Origin: F1-120-MAGs238 sp964484185
Lineage (GTDB): Bacteria > Planctomycetota > Phycisphaerae > Phycisphaerales > UBA1924
Assembly: GCA_964484185.1 (NCBI GenBank)
Contig: CAZAEQ010000011.1
Coordinates: 41,428-105,427 of the forward strand
Direction of reading: 5' to 3'
DNA length: 64,000 nt
Under the pieces are notes generated by a model, which was not told the origin of the DNA, made no database searches, and saw only the letters and a list, made by a program, of their open reading frames with translations. Shown here in pieces: positions 18,175 to 26,592 of the stretch (positions are counted from its first letter, which is position 1; each line of letters starts with the position of its first letter). The position numbers and the translations under genes were made by a program.

Positions 18175-19106
18175 GTATTTTTGTGATGGCATTATCAGCG
18201 GCGATTGTGATGCAGGCGCCATCGGGAAAGTCGCCTGAGCCTCAGCCGGCGGCAAAGGGCGTGCCCGCTGAGACGATTTTTGAGAAGGAACTTGGACGAT
18301 TGACGCCCGGAGATGCGACGGCGTACTTTGAGCTTGGGGAACTGGTTGCGGCCGAAGCGGTTGACTATGCGGATGTGATGCTGGCGAAGCGGTTGTTTGT
18401 GCTGGCGTACGAGTTTGATCGAACGGCGAAGGGGCAGAGTGGGATCGCAGCGAGTTCGTGTATAGCACTTGCGTCGTTGCAGCCACTTTCGAAGGATCGC
18501 GCGTGGTTATTGAGTATTGCAACCTTGATTGATCCAAGATACGCGGTGGGTTCAGATGCGCTGGCAGATGAGGCCGTGGTCGCACCGGCGATTGGATATC
18601 AGGCGGCGACGGTGCTGGGGATGGTGCGTGCCGGAGAGGGGTTTGCGGCGAGGAATTTGCTGGAGCAGCCCGAGGTGCTGCAGGTGCTGCGAAGGTACGA
18701 GAGGATGTTGTCGACCAACGGGATGCTTGGTGCGTTGAACAGGCTCAAGAGCGAGGCGGGTAAGTGGCCGTGTCAGACATGCGTTGGTGCAAGGTTTACA
18801 AAGAGTCCAGGGTCGACTGATGCGAGAAAGTGTCCGACCTGCGATGCGCTGCCAGGGTGGAAGTTGAACGAGGCAGAACTGGAGGCTCAGCTTTCACTTG
18901 AGTCGAAGTTGCTTTCAGGTATCCAATTGAGCTGGGCGGCACAAGTACTAAGCGATGATGATGCGCCGTTGCGGGATTCGGATCCGTCGAGTGTGGCAGC
19001 AGCATTGGCGATTGATGTGAAAAAGACTGTGTATCGCGCAGGCTCTTGGGTGAATCCGGTTCCCGATACGAGCAAGGTCAAGAGCGATACAGTTACGCCC
19101 AAGTAA
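18171..19106 (+). CDS. hypothetical exported protein with paired CxxC motifs, gene 5 of the vWA operon
   Basis: 311 residues; its ATG at 18171 overlaps the previous stop as ATGA. The N-terminal MSIFVMALSAAIVMQAP is a short signal sequence. The body is helical (AYFELGELVAAEAVDYADVMLAKRLFVLAY). A zinc-ribbon-like element WPCQTCVGARF...KCPTCDALPGW sits at about residues 200-230: two CxxC pairs 22 residues apart, like the zinc knuckles of J-proteins and rubredoxins. It closes the operon; the next gene starts 18 bases on, with its own ribosome-binding site. Confidence 0.7.
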   Translation: MSIFVMALSAAIVMQAPSGKSPEPQPAAKGVPAETIFEKELGRLTPGDATAYFELGELVAAEAVDYADVMLAKRLFVLAYEFDRTAKGQSGIAASSCIALASLQPLSKDRAWLLSIATLIDPRYAVGSDALADEAVVAPAIGYQAATVLGMVRAGEGFAARNLLEQPEVLQVLRRYERMLSTNGMLGALNRLKSEAGKWPCQTCVGARFTKSPGSTDARKCPTCDALPGWKLNEAELEAQLSLESKLLSGIQLSWAAQVLSDDDAPLRDSDPSSVAAALAIDVKKTVYRAGSWVNPVPDTSKVKSDTVTPK

Positions 19107-19123
19107 GTTGAAAGGAACCCGCT

Positions 19124-19567
19124 TTGTCGAATATCACTCCCGGAACTCCTGCTCAGAATCCTGTCTCCACACCTGCTCCCGCACCGGCGATGCCAGTTGC
19201 CCCGGGCGCGGAGGTGAAGCCGCAGATCACGTTCGATGAATTTGCAAAGGTCGATCTGCGAGTTGCGCGAATTGTAAAAGCAGAGAATCACCCATCGGCG
19301 GACAAGCTCTTCAAGCTTCAGCTAGATGATGGTTCATCTGCGCCGCGCCAGATTTGTGCGGGCATTCGCGGTGCATATACGGCAGAGGAACTCGTGGGGC
19401 GGTTGATCATCGTGGTTGCCAATCTGGCGCCTCGCATGCTGCGTGGGGAAGAATCGCGTGGCATGTTGCTGGCGGCGAGCGATGTGCCAAAGGATGCAAC
19501 TCAAGCTCGCAAGGTCATTTTGCTTGCGCCATCAGCTGATATCGCGCCGGGAAGCATTGTCGGCTGA
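19124..19567 (+). CDS. stand-alone tRNA-binding domain (MetRS beta-subunit-like)
   Basis: 147 residues from a TTG at 19124 with AAAGGAA upstream; no ATG is available. After about 35 residues rich in Pro/Ala comes the OB-fold tRNA-binding domain: ITFDEFAKVDLRVARIVKAE, HPSADKLFKLQLDDG, RQICAGIRGAYTAEELVGR, VVANLAPRMLRGEESRGMLLA. This matches the C-terminal domain of methionyl-tRNA synthetase, which exists as a separate subunit in some lineages, and also CsaA/Arc1p-type proteins. If the genome's metG lacks this domain, this gene supplies it in trans; metG is not in the window. Confidence 0.8.
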   Translation: MSNITPGTPAQNPVSTPAPAPAMPVAPGAEVKPQITFDEFAKVDLRVARIVKAENHPSADKLFKLQLDDGSSAPRQICAGIRGAYTAEELVGRLIIVVANLAPRMLRGEESRGMLLAASDVPKDATQARKVILLAPSADIAPGSIVG

Positions 19568-19572
19568 AAAAG

Positions 19573-20442
19573 CTATCGATTGCCAGCGGGGTCGGGTCGC
19601 CCTTGCGGGGGCTGGCCTCTATCGCCTTTTTCGCGATTGCCGCGGCCGGCTTCGAATTTGCGCGCACGATCGATAGTTTTAGCTGATTCTTCGGCGACCG
19701 CGGCATCGCGATTGGCTGATCGGCGGTCGATCTCGGCTTTGAGCGACTCCATACGGCCACCAAGCGATTCAAGTTCTAATCGCTGGGCCGCGAGTTGGGC
19801 GTCGAAGCGGCGGGCGACTGCATCTTTGATTTCTGCAACAGCAGTGGTTTCGGCATCGGCCTTTTTCTCACGCACGGCCGTTCCCAGGTCGCGAGCGCTT
19901 GCGAGCACATCGAATGTTGCACGCATTTCGTCGACACGGAAGGTAAAGAGCTTGGGGTCTGAATTCTTCAGGACAAGTACTTCGCGAATGCGAGGCGCAA
20001 AGCGACTGAGTACCCGATCCGTGACCTCGGCGTGGTCTGCGCCTGGCTTGAGTCGATCAGCCGCGCGGGGCATGTGCTCCTTGAGAAACGTGAAGAGTTC
20101 GTCGCGCTCCTGCTTGGTGAGAGGCTTTTGAGAGTCCTTGAAATCAGGACGGAGATCGGGGCGACCCTGCAGGTTCTCGACGTCTTTGAGCACTTGATCC
20201 GCACCTTCGCCATTGTCGAGACGTGCGATGGCCTCCTGCAGACGAACTTCCAGTCGCCGGGTTTCTTCCAGTCGCATCTGCAGGCGTGCACGCAGCACTC
20301 TGGGATTCGACTCCTGGTCGCCCGGTCGGCCTTCGCGTTGTGGTTGTTTGACACTTTTCTCGCCATCGGGGCCGCGAGCGCCGAGCATGGTGATTGAAGC
20401 GGCCAGGAGAGTGGCGGTTATGAGGAAAGACTTACGGTTCAA
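19573..20442 (-). CDS. hypothetical exported coiled-coil protein linked to an ECF sigma module
   Basis: 289 residues. It has a signal peptide (MNRKSFLITATLLAASITML), then long charged helices with heptad-like spacing (LRARLQMRLEETRRLEVRLQEAIARL and AAQRLELESLGGRMESLKAEI), and an Arg/Gly/Pro-rich tail (NREKGDRGQPPQGRPDPAGNR). Its ATG overlaps the stop of the anti-sigma-like gene by four bases, so it belongs to the sigma/anti-sigma operon and may be a periplasmic sensor. That role is inference from position. Confidence 0.65.
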   Translation of the reverse strand: MNRKSFLITATLLAASITMLGARGPDGEKSVKQPQREGRPGDQESNPRVLRARLQMRLEETRRLEVRLQEAIARLDNGEGADQVLKDVENLQGRPDLRPDFKDSQKPLTKQERDELFTFLKEHMPRAADRLKPGADHAEVTDRVLSRFAPRIREVLVLKNSDPKLFTFRVDEMRATFDVLASARDLGTAVREKKADAETTAVAEIKDAVARRFDAQLAAQRLELESLGGRMESLKAEIDRRSANRDAAVAEESAKTIDRARKFEAGRGNREKGDRGQPPQGRPDPAGNR

Positions 20443-20921
20443 AGTGCGCCTCCATCAATGGGAGCGGTGCGGATGCCTTCAGAGAGTTTCTGTGTGTCTG
20501 CAAGGAGCAGGTCGATTTCAGCGTCGACGGCATTTGCGGTGTCTTCACTGCTTGCAACTGTCAGCCAGTGTTCGATGTCGGCAACTGGGTCGATATCGAT
20601 CGCCGCGATGGTTGGCGACTGTGATTTCAATTGCCCATTGATCGCGAGATAGGTGATTCCGACAGTTGAAAGAAAAGCCACTGCAGCGGCGACACGCATT
20701 GGTGAAATCCAACGGCGTGCCGAGGACTTCACGAATGGCGCTGGGACGAGCTTCAAGCGCTCAGGGTTGATCAAGTCGACCGTTGAGCTGTGAATATGAG
20801 ATTCAAAACCCGCTCGGGCGGAAGCACGCTCAGAAGCGCCGAGTGCATCGACTCGCTGGATTACCTTGCGCAGATCTGCGGGAGTCTCGTGGCTGTCGTG
20901 GTTTGGATGTTGGTTGATCAT
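20439..20921 (-). CDS. anti-sigma-factor-like single-pass membrane protein
   Basis: 160 residues. The N-terminal cytoplasmic part of about 75 residues (ADLRKVIQRVDALGASERASARAGFE) is followed by a membrane helix at about 77-94 (RVAAAVAFLSTVGITYLAI) and a short acidic exported region. The size, topology and four-base overlap with the upstream sigma-factor stop are typical of anti-sigma factors. The family-defining zinc motif (HxxxCxxC) is absent, so it is a non-ZAS type if it is an anti-sigma at all. Confidence 0.6.
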   Translation of the reverse strand: MINQHPNHDSHETPADLRKVIQRVDALGASERASARAGFESHIHSSTVDLINPERLKLVPAPFVKSSARRWISPMRVAAAVAFLSTVGITYLAINGQLKSQSPTIAAIDIDPVADIEHWLTVASSEDTANAVDAEIDLLLADTQKLSEGIRTAPIDGGAL

Positions 20922-21556
20922 TGTGTTTTCCCCTGAGTAGGTCCTGGTGTGGGCTTCAGTTGCTGTTCAATGAGTTCTTTGAGTTTTCGAAGCGCTCGAT
21001 GGTGGCGAGCAAGAAGGGTCCCTACTGGTTCATCGAGTAACTCGCTGATGTCCTTAAAGTTCATTTGTCCGTGATGCCGGAGTTCGATGATTTCGCGGTC
21101 AGAGTCGGTGAGTTCAGATAAGGCGTTTCGTAATGCCGAAAGTTCCTGTGCTGCGTGTTCCTGGTCTCCTGGTGAAGGGAGGGTTTCCAGGCTGGGCTTG
21201 TCACCCAGTGAGTCCGAGTCGGTCGGGACAGCATGCCGACTCCGCCGGCGGACTTCATCGCGGATGCGGTTCATCGCAACGCGAAAAATCCAAGGTTCAA
21301 ACTTGCCCTCTTCGGTGTACTGCCCCGATGAGAGCTTGGCAGCGATTGTCACAAACACCGACTGAGTGATCTCTTCTGCCAGTTCGGCGCTGCTGCAGCG
21401 ACTTCGTGCCAATGCGAAGACCCTGCGGGAATACAGCTCAACCAACGTCCGCCACGAAGATGCATCACCCCGAGCAGCGCTGGCGAGCAAGCTCGACAGT
21501 TCTGCGAAAGGGTGTATCTCACTGGGAGAGTTTTTTGGTTCAGCCAACGAGATCAT
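20918..21556 (-). CDS. ECF RNA polymerase sigma factor
   Basis: 212 residues. Region 2: DASSWRTLVELYSRRVFALARSRCSSAELAEEITQSVFVTIAAKL, with FEPWIFRVAMNRIRDEVRRRSR. Region 4: LSELTDSDREIIELRHHGQMNFKDISELLDEPVGTLLARHHRALRKLKELI. These are the standard sigma2/sigma4 ECF signatures. It is transcribed with the anti-sigma-like and coiled-coil genes, each junction overlapping by four bases. The C-terminal tail is Pro/Thr/Gln-rich. Confidence 0.92.
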   Translation of the reverse strand: MISLAEPKNSPSEIHPFAELSSLLASAARGDASSWRTLVELYSRRVFALARSRCSSAELAEEITQSVFVTIAAKLSSGQYTEEGKFEPWIFRVAMNRIRDEVRRRSRHAVPTDSDSLGDKPSLETLPSPGDQEHAAQELSALRNALSELTDSDREIIELRHHGQMNFKDISELLDEPVGTLLARHHRALRKLKELIEQQLKPTPGPTQGKTQ

Positions 21557-21663
21557 CCTTGCTACGGGCTTAACGCTCGATGCGGGGCTGGTATTGCATG
21601 AAATGGGTCGGCAATCACAAATCCCGTTCGGCGTCGATTCGGATAGAAGGATACTCTGGGACT

Positions 21664-22014
21664 ATGCAGGTCTGGTATTGCGTGACAGCCAAGTTTACGG
21701 ACGCGGCCGTTCGAGATGAATATCTCGCATGGCTCGGTGGTGGACATATGGCTGCAGTGGTGAAAGGTGGGGCGCTTTCGGCTCGGGCAGTTGTCTTAGA
21801 CGGTGCAGAGTTGCGTGTTGCAACGCAGTACTTCTTTGCAGATATCCAGTCTTTTGACCGGTATGTGCGAGATTTTGCCCCCGCCTTGCGTGCCGATGGG
21901 GCGACCCGGTTTCCGGCTCATAGGGGCGTGACATTTGAGCGGCTCCAAGGAACAGTGGCGTTATCGGCAATGGCGCAGGACCAAGGTGGCTCAGCCCCGA
22001 ACAACCTTCATTAG
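21664..22014 (+). CDS. DUF4286-like small protein
   Basis: 116 residues from the ATG at 21664 (MQVWYCVTAKFTDAAVRDEY); an earlier in-frame start at 21580 gives unconvincing extra sequence that faces the sigma-factor promoter. Blocks such as EYLAWLGGGHMAAVVKGGAL, QYFFADIQSFDRYVRDFAPALRADG and RFPAHRGVTFERLQG fit the DUF4286 ferredoxin-like domain, of unknown function. It lies between two ECF sigma modules and is transcribed towards the second. Confidence 0.65.
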   Translation: MQVWYCVTAKFTDAAVRDEYLAWLGGGHMAAVVKGGALSARAVVLDGAELRVATQYFFADIQSFDRYVRDFAPALRADGATRFPAHRGVTFERLQGTVALSAMAQDQGGSAPNNLH

Positions 22015-22046
22015 TTTCGCGTAGACTGCACACTTAAGACAGACCC

Positions 22047-22676
22047 ATGGCACAACCGCTCCCAAAATACGAATCCCAGACTGATGAGGCCTTATTCGAC
22101 CGCTACCGACGGGGGGATACAGGGGCGCTCAAGGTCATTATTGAGCGGTATCAGGACGAACTTTACCGGTTTTTGTGCCGCCTTATTGGTGATCGGACCG
22201 GGGCAGAGGATGTGTTTCAGGACACGTTTCTCCAGATTCACCTGTCGGCTGACACATTTGATGCCGAACGACGTTTTCGGCCCTGGCTTTTTACAATTGC
22301 AGCGAACAAAGGGAGGGACTTCCTACGTAGGAAGATCCGCCGCAGGACTCTCGACCTCTCCGCACCGATAGGAGGGAAGGGAAGCGATGACGGCGGAATG
22401 ACGTATGTCGACCTCCTTGAGATCGATATACCCGCGCCAGATGCGGCGATGGATTCGAAGGAGCGGGGCGAGCGGGTACAACTGGTGCTCAACCAGATGC
22501 CGCTGCTCTTGCGGGAAATTCTGTTATTGGCGTATTTTCAGCGATTGAGCTATGCACAAATTAGCTCTGATCTTGAAATACCGCTGGGGACAGTGAAATC
22601 GCGGCTGCATGCGGCGGTTGCGAGCTTTGCGAAGGGTTGGAAGCAGGCAGGGCTGGACAAGCTGTATCCCTCGTGA
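22047..22676 (+). CDS. ECF RNA polymerase sigma factor
   Basis: 209 residues. Region 2: ALFDRYRRGDTGALKVIIERYQDELYRFLCRLIGDRTGAEDVFQDTFLQI, with FRPWLFTIAANKGRDFLRRK. Region 4: VLNQMPLLLREILLLAYFQRLSYAQISSDLEIPLGTVKSRLHAAVASFAKGW. It is followed 12 bases later by a membrane protein that is probably its anti-sigma partner. It belongs to a different ECF group from the one at 20918-21556, judging by the linker and region 4. Confidence 0.93.
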   Translation: MAQPLPKYESQTDEALFDRYRRGDTGALKVIIERYQDELYRFLCRLIGDRTGAEDVFQDTFLQIHLSADTFDAERRFRPWLFTIAANKGRDFLRRKIRRRTLDLSAPIGGKGSDDGGMTYVDLLEIDIPAPDAAMDSKERGERVQLVLNQMPLLLREILLLAYFQRLSYAQISSDLEIPLGTVKSRLHAAVASFAKGWKQAGLDKLYPS

Positions 22677-22688
22677 GGAGGATGATTC

Positions 22689-23927
22689 GTGGCTGAGGAA
22701 TTCGCAAACTCAATGGATGCAAACGACGAAACAGCTTCGCAGGATTTTTCGTTGCGACTGAGCGATGAAGATGGCGCAGCTCTGGATGCTCTGTTTGATG
22801 CGCAGCTTGAAGTGCATCGTGTACCGGCTGAATTGCGTGACAGGGCGGCAAAGATCGGGCAGATCCTGGGCTTGCTCGCGAGCGATTCATCAGCTGATTC
22901 ACTGCTCTGCGATGTGACATTGCAGCGAATTTTGAGGGAAAAGAACATCGAAACCGCAGGCGCAAATCCGCGGCTTTCTTCGATGGATGAAGAAGCGGTT
23001 GACGCCTTGGTGCTGGCGCGGTTTGATGTTTCCGGGACGCCCGGTGCGTTACAAGCCCGTGCAGGCAAAGTCGCGGCGATCGGGGAATTGCTGGTTGAGA
23101 ACCGCGAAAGTTCACCAGTGGATTTGGTCGCGAGAACGATGGCGAAGATTGAAAGTTCAGAAGCAAAACTGGCACCTATTTCGATCGATCGCAGCGGTGT
23201 CTTTGCACGCTGGAAGATCGGCGATCTTGTCGGCGTGGCAGCGGCGCTAGTCGTATGTACAGCGGTCGCGTGGCCGATTATTTCGGCAAGTCGCGCTAAC
23301 AGTGTGAAGACTCTGTGTCAATCGAATATGCAGACCGTGGCTCACGCGATGGGTGCATATGCCAAGAGTTTCAGAGACGACATGCCGATGGCGACCGCGA
23401 GCCTCGGCGGCCAATGGTGGGACGTGGGCAGTGATGCTGCGACGTCCAACTCGGCAAACCTGTTTACTCTTGCACGAACCGGCTTTGCAAAAGTTCAGGA
23501 CATGGCATGCCCCGGCAACCCTCATGCACTCGTGCATGATCGCGACCCTGGCAGCAAAGACTGGAAAAACCTGGACGAAATCTCGTACAGCTATCAGATC
23601 ATGTTCGGCCCCCATCGTCCGATGTGGAATCACCCAAGTTCGATGGTCGTAGTGGCAGATCGCTCGCCGGTGGTGTTGCGTGCAGTGCGGAACGAGGCGA
23701 TTTTTCCTGAAGAATCATCGCCGAATCACAAGGGCTACGGGCAGGATGCATTGTTTGTTGACGGTCACGTTGAGTGGCTGAAGACCCCAGTGCTTCAGAA
23801 CGGCGACAATATCTGGTTGCCGCGCCCGATTGAAGAGGTCATTCGCAGAGTTCGCGCAGGCGAAACGAGCGGGATTCTGCGCGGTACGGAGACGCCGGCG
23901 GCGAATGACGTATTCCTGGGCCCGTAA
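22689..23927 (+). CDS. membrane protein with anti-sigma-like N-terminus and H-X10-DG motif
   Basis: 412 residues from a GTG at 22689, with GAGGAGGATG upstream. The N-terminal 175 residues contain two similar units (ALFDAQLEVHRVPAELRDRAAKIGQILGLL and ALVLARFDVSGTPGALQARAGKVAAIGELL). A membrane helix follows at about 178-196 (VGVAAALVVCTAVAWPIISA). The exported part has SVKTLCQSNMQTVAHAMGAYAKSF and NHKGYGQDALFVDGHVEWL, resembling the H-X9-DG prepilin-associated domain of planctomycetes, here with ten residues between His and Asp. It probably tethers the preceding sigma factor and links it to an envelope protein; this is inference. Confidence 0.7.
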   Translation: MAEEFANSMDANDETASQDFSLRLSDEDGAALDALFDAQLEVHRVPAELRDRAAKIGQILGLLASDSSADSLLCDVTLQRILREKNIETAGANPRLSSMDEEAVDALVLARFDVSGTPGALQARAGKVAAIGELLVENRESSPVDLVARTMAKIESSEAKLAPISIDRSGVFARWKIGDLVGVAAALVVCTAVAWPIISASRANSVKTLCQSNMQTVAHAMGAYAKSFRDDMPMATASLGGQWWDVGSDAATSNSANLFTLARTGFAKVQDMACPGNPHALVHDRDPGSKDWKNLDEISYSYQIMFGPHRPMWNHPSSMVVVADRSPVVLRAVRNEAIFPEESSPNHKGYGQDALFVDGHVEWLKTPVLQNGDNIWLPRPIEEVIRRVRAGETSGILRGTETPAANDVFLGP

Positions 23928-23944
23928 GGACTGGACAAGAGTCT

Positions 23945-25132
23945 TCAGCCAAACCACATTCGAGTTTTGCGGCCTGCGAGGGCAAGCAGCATTTCATGCC
24001 GAAAAATTGGGACGTGACAGAGCGGGCCAAAGACCAGATCGCGGAACGGCGCGAGCCAGTTTTCATCACTTTGAAATATCGGCGTGAGTCCTCGACTGGC
24101 AAGGCTGTAGAAAGAAAGCTGGCCGCGCCGGGCACGGGAATAACAAGCAAGGGCCGTTGGCAGCGAAGTCGCGGCGGCAAGCGATGTGGCAAGCGTGTGT
24201 GCATCAATGAGCGCGAGATTGGCGCCCTGACCGAGCTGAGGACTCATCGCGTGCGCTGCATCGCCAAGATAGACGCGACAGCCATCGTGCAGGGGGTCGA
24301 GCACCGTGTCGCGGTATTCGGCGAAGAGGAGCTGACTTGGGGAGTGAAGCTGTTCGAGCAGTGTCGCCGCCCTGGGCTCAAGGCGCTGAAGCTGTTCGCG
24401 AAATGCAGAGATGGATGAGGACGAGTTGCGAATCGCGCTGGCGTGGGCGGGCGTGCAACTCCAAAAGAGACTGGTACGGAACGGATGGTTCTCGTGCAGC
24501 CGCCCGGAGGGGAGAAAGCCGAGCATGGTGGATGTGCCATCGTAAACTTGATGGAGTGTGGCTCCGAAAGTCTGGCTCGGATCATCTGCAACGAACCAAA
24601 GAGCGCCCCAGGGATAGACCTGCTGACGGCGCACGTTGGATGAGGAAACGGAGAGCGCGGAGCGAGCGCCATCACAGTGAGCAATGAGATCAAAGGGACC
24701 ATGCGTGCCGCTGTCGATGATCTCAATGAAGCCTTCGGCTGTAGAGTTGGCAACGTTGGCACCAGTGTGAAGTGTTGCTCCGGCAGCCCGGGCTGCTGCC
24801 AAAAGGTGCGTGAAAAGCAGGCCACGCTGCACTCCCAGGCCGCAAGCACCAGGGTGGAGATCTTCGTAGTCAAGATCCATAATGACGCGGCCACGTGAAT
24901 TTCGACCATAAAGCAAGCGCACCGGTGCGGCGTGCGATGCGATGGCATCGAGCACTCCAAGATCCGCGAGGACGGCAGCGCCGCTGGGTTGGATCAGGAT
25001 TCCTGCGCCGACCGGGCCGGGGGTTGCTGCTCGCTCGAAGATATCAACAGTGTGTCCGGCACGTCGCAACAGCACGGCAAGCGCCGGGCCAGCAGTTCCA
25101 CATCCAATGATGCCGACGCGAAGAGTGCGCAC
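23945..25132 (-). CDS. FAD-dependent monooxygenase
   Basis: 395 residues from a GTG at 25132. The N-terminal dinucleotide-binding motif is VGIIGCGTAGPALAVLLRRAGHTVDIFER; the second FAD motif is CRVYLGDAAHAMSPQLGQGANLALIDA. This places it in the UbiH/salicylate-hydroxylase-type group A flavoprotein monooxygenases. The family hydroxylates aromatic, polyketide or polyprenyl substrates with NAD(P)H and O2. Downstream of an ACP/hotdog pair on the same strand, it may modify an acyl or polyketide product. The substrate is unknown. Confidence 0.85.
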   Translation of the reverse strand: MRTLRVGIIGCGTAGPALAVLLRRAGHTVDIFERAATPGPVGAGILIQPSGAAVLADLGVLDAIASHAAPVRLLYGRNSRGRVIMDLDYEDLHPGACGLGVQRGLLFTHLLAAARAAGATLHTGANVANSTAEGFIEIIDSGTHGPFDLIAHCDGARSALSVSSSNVRRQQVYPWGALWFVADDPSQTFGATLHQVYDGTSTMLGFLPSGRLHENHPFRTSLFWSCTPAHASAIRNSSSSISAFREQLQRLEPRAATLLEQLHSPSQLLFAEYRDTVLDPLHDGCRVYLGDAAHAMSPQLGQGANLALIDAHTLATSLAAATSLPTALACYSRARRGQLSFYSLASRGLTPIFQSDENWLAPFRDLVFGPLCHVPIFRHEMLLALAGRKTRMWFG

Positions 25133-25161
25133 GCCACAGTGTATCGCCGCACATCGCGTCG

Positions 25162-25677
25162 TCAGTCGGGAATCTGGATTCCGCTCATACGCAGCAGCGT
25201 CTTGAACGACTCGCCAAAGACGAAATTATGCGATGGGAATTCCAGGCCGGAAATGTTCTGATCAATGTTGCTGAACATCAGATCGATGCGTCCAATTTCA
25301 ATGTCTGTCCCCGGTCGGGTCGCATCGAGCTTATGAACCAGGCCCATACAACTCGAACCCATTGCATCTGCTTGCTGAATAGTCGCTGTGTATCGCAGGG
25401 TGTCGCCGGGAACTGCATCAATATCAAGCTCGGCCTTGCTTACCTTGGCGAGAATGACTTTCTCTTTAAAACCGTTGGCGTGCCCAACGAGGATTCCCGC
25501 GGTCTGGGCCATCCCTTCGACGATCAACGACATTGGCATGATTGGGAATGCAGGAGATTTCGCAGTTGCTGGAAAATGATCGTGCAGATGTTCTTCCGCC
25601 AGCGACACGTGCTTGATCGCCACCATCTTCTGGCCGGGTACAAGCTCGACGATCCGGTCGATCCACATCCAGCGCAC
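25162..25677 (-). CDS. hotdog-fold FabZ/FabA-like 3-hydroxyacyl-ACP dehydratase
   Basis: 171 residues from a GTG at 25677, with GGAGC upstream. FabZ-type blocks: RIVELVPGQKMVAIKHVSLAEEHLHDHFP, then FPIMPMSLIVEGMAQTAGILV, where the family usually has PVMPGVL.EA. The catalytic His of DHFP is present, but the acidic residue occupies a shifted context (SLIVEGMAQ). It is longer than FabZ (about 145 residues). It lies 17 bases after the ACP gene. Confidence 0.8.
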   Translation of the reverse strand: MRWMWIDRIVELVPGQKMVAIKHVSLAEEHLHDHFPATAKSPAFPIMPMSLIVEGMAQTAGILVGHANGFKEKVILAKVSKAELDIDAVPGDTLRYTATIQQADAMGSSCMGLVHKLDATRPGTDIEIGRIDLMFSNIDQNISGLEFPSHNFVFGESFKTLLRMSGIQIPD

Positions 25678-25694
25678 GGGCTTGCTCCGATCAC

Positions 25695-26081
25695 TTATTT
25701 GGCGGCGAGTTTCCGCTCAACAAAGTTCACGATCGCATCGACTGTGAAGACTTCCGCCACCTTGTTCACGCTGGGGTTGGTTTCAAACTGTGAAAAGTCA
25801 ACGTGCGGCAGTCGTTGCTTGAGGGCGGCGATTCCTTCGGGGGTGACCTTGCCGTCTTTAATCAACGCTGACCCCTGAGCCGGACCTTCGGGGAACAACT
25901 CGCCCTGTGCGATCTTGAATCCGAACGCCTGCTCAATCTTGAAAACGATATCGAGGAAGTCGATGCTCTCCGCGCCCAAGTCTCTCGTCAGCGAGGCCTT
26001 TGCGGTCACTTCCTCTTCATCAACCGCGAGGGCATCAACCAGAACTTCACGCACTTTGTCAAGAATCTCTTCGCGGGTCAT
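25695..26081 (-). CDS. acyl carrier protein, extended form
   Basis: 128 residues from the ATG at 26081 (MTREEILDKVREVLVDALAV); an alternative ATG lies at 26117. The phosphopantetheine site is DLGAESIDFLDIVFKIEQAF, with Ser39 expected to carry the arm (AESI instead of the usual DSL). After helix II there is an insertion (FPEGPAQGSALIKDGKVTPE) before the last helix (FTVDAIVNFVERKLAAK), making it about 45 residues longer than a typical ACP. It is flanked by two hotdog dehydratase-like genes, which suggests a dedicated acyl chain separate from primary FAS II. Confidence 0.88.
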   Translation of the reverse strand: MTREEILDKVREVLVDALAVDEEEVTAKASLTRDLGAESIDFLDIVFKIEQAFGFKIAQGELFPEGPAQGSALIKDGKVTPEGIAALKQRLPHVDFSQFETNPSVNKVAEVFTVDAIVNFVERKLAAK

Positions 26082-26166
26082 TGCTGTCACGTCCTCTATC
26101 AAGCTGTTCACAAACATTGAAACTTCGACTGGGCCCATGATAGGGCGATTGGCCGCGAAAGTGGAA

Positions 26167-26580
26167 TTATCGAACTTTTGCCATTCGCATCGAGATTCGC
26201 CCGGACGCCGCCACCGGCAACTCGTCCGCCGCCGCACCCGGCTCAACAAGGAGAACTTCGGCTTTAAAGTCCCGCATCGCCGGGTCTTTGCTCGTCGCCG
26301 ACTCGATCACTATTTTCAAGGACGATCCCGGTTTCACAAACTTCCCGTACTTCAGCGCACGCACGCGGCCGAGCACCCACGGCTTGTCAATTGCCACTTC
26401 ATGAACTTCAAGATGATGCCGCGCAGCCTGCACCATGCATTCAAGCATCATGACACCCGGCAACACCGGAAACGTCGGAAAGTGATCCTGTAAATACTCT
26501 TCCGCATTCGAGACGTGTTTCAGCGTCACCGTCTTCTGCGGCGAAGTTTCCAGCACTTTATCAAGTAGTGTGAAATGCAT
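26167..26580 (-). CDS. hotdog-fold FabZ-like 3-hydroxyacyl-ACP dehydratase
   Basis: 137 residues. It carries LDKVLETSPQKTVTLKHVSNAEEYLQDHFPTFPVLPGVMMLECMVQAARHHL, a classic FabZ site with His in DHFP and Glu in PGVMMLE. The second half (FVKPGSSLKIVIES, DFKAEVLLVEPGAAADELPVA) completes the hotdog. No ketosynthase or reductase is visible nearby, so the cluster would depend on enzymes encoded elsewhere. Confidence 0.82.
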   Translation of the reverse strand: MHFTLLDKVLETSPQKTVTLKHVSNAEEYLQDHFPTFPVLPGVMMLECMVQAARHHLEVHEVAIDKPWVLGRVRALKYGKFVKPGSSLKIVIESATSKDPAMRDFKAEVLLVEPGAAADELPVAASGRISMRMAKVR

Positions 26581-26592
26581 GCGTGATTGAGC

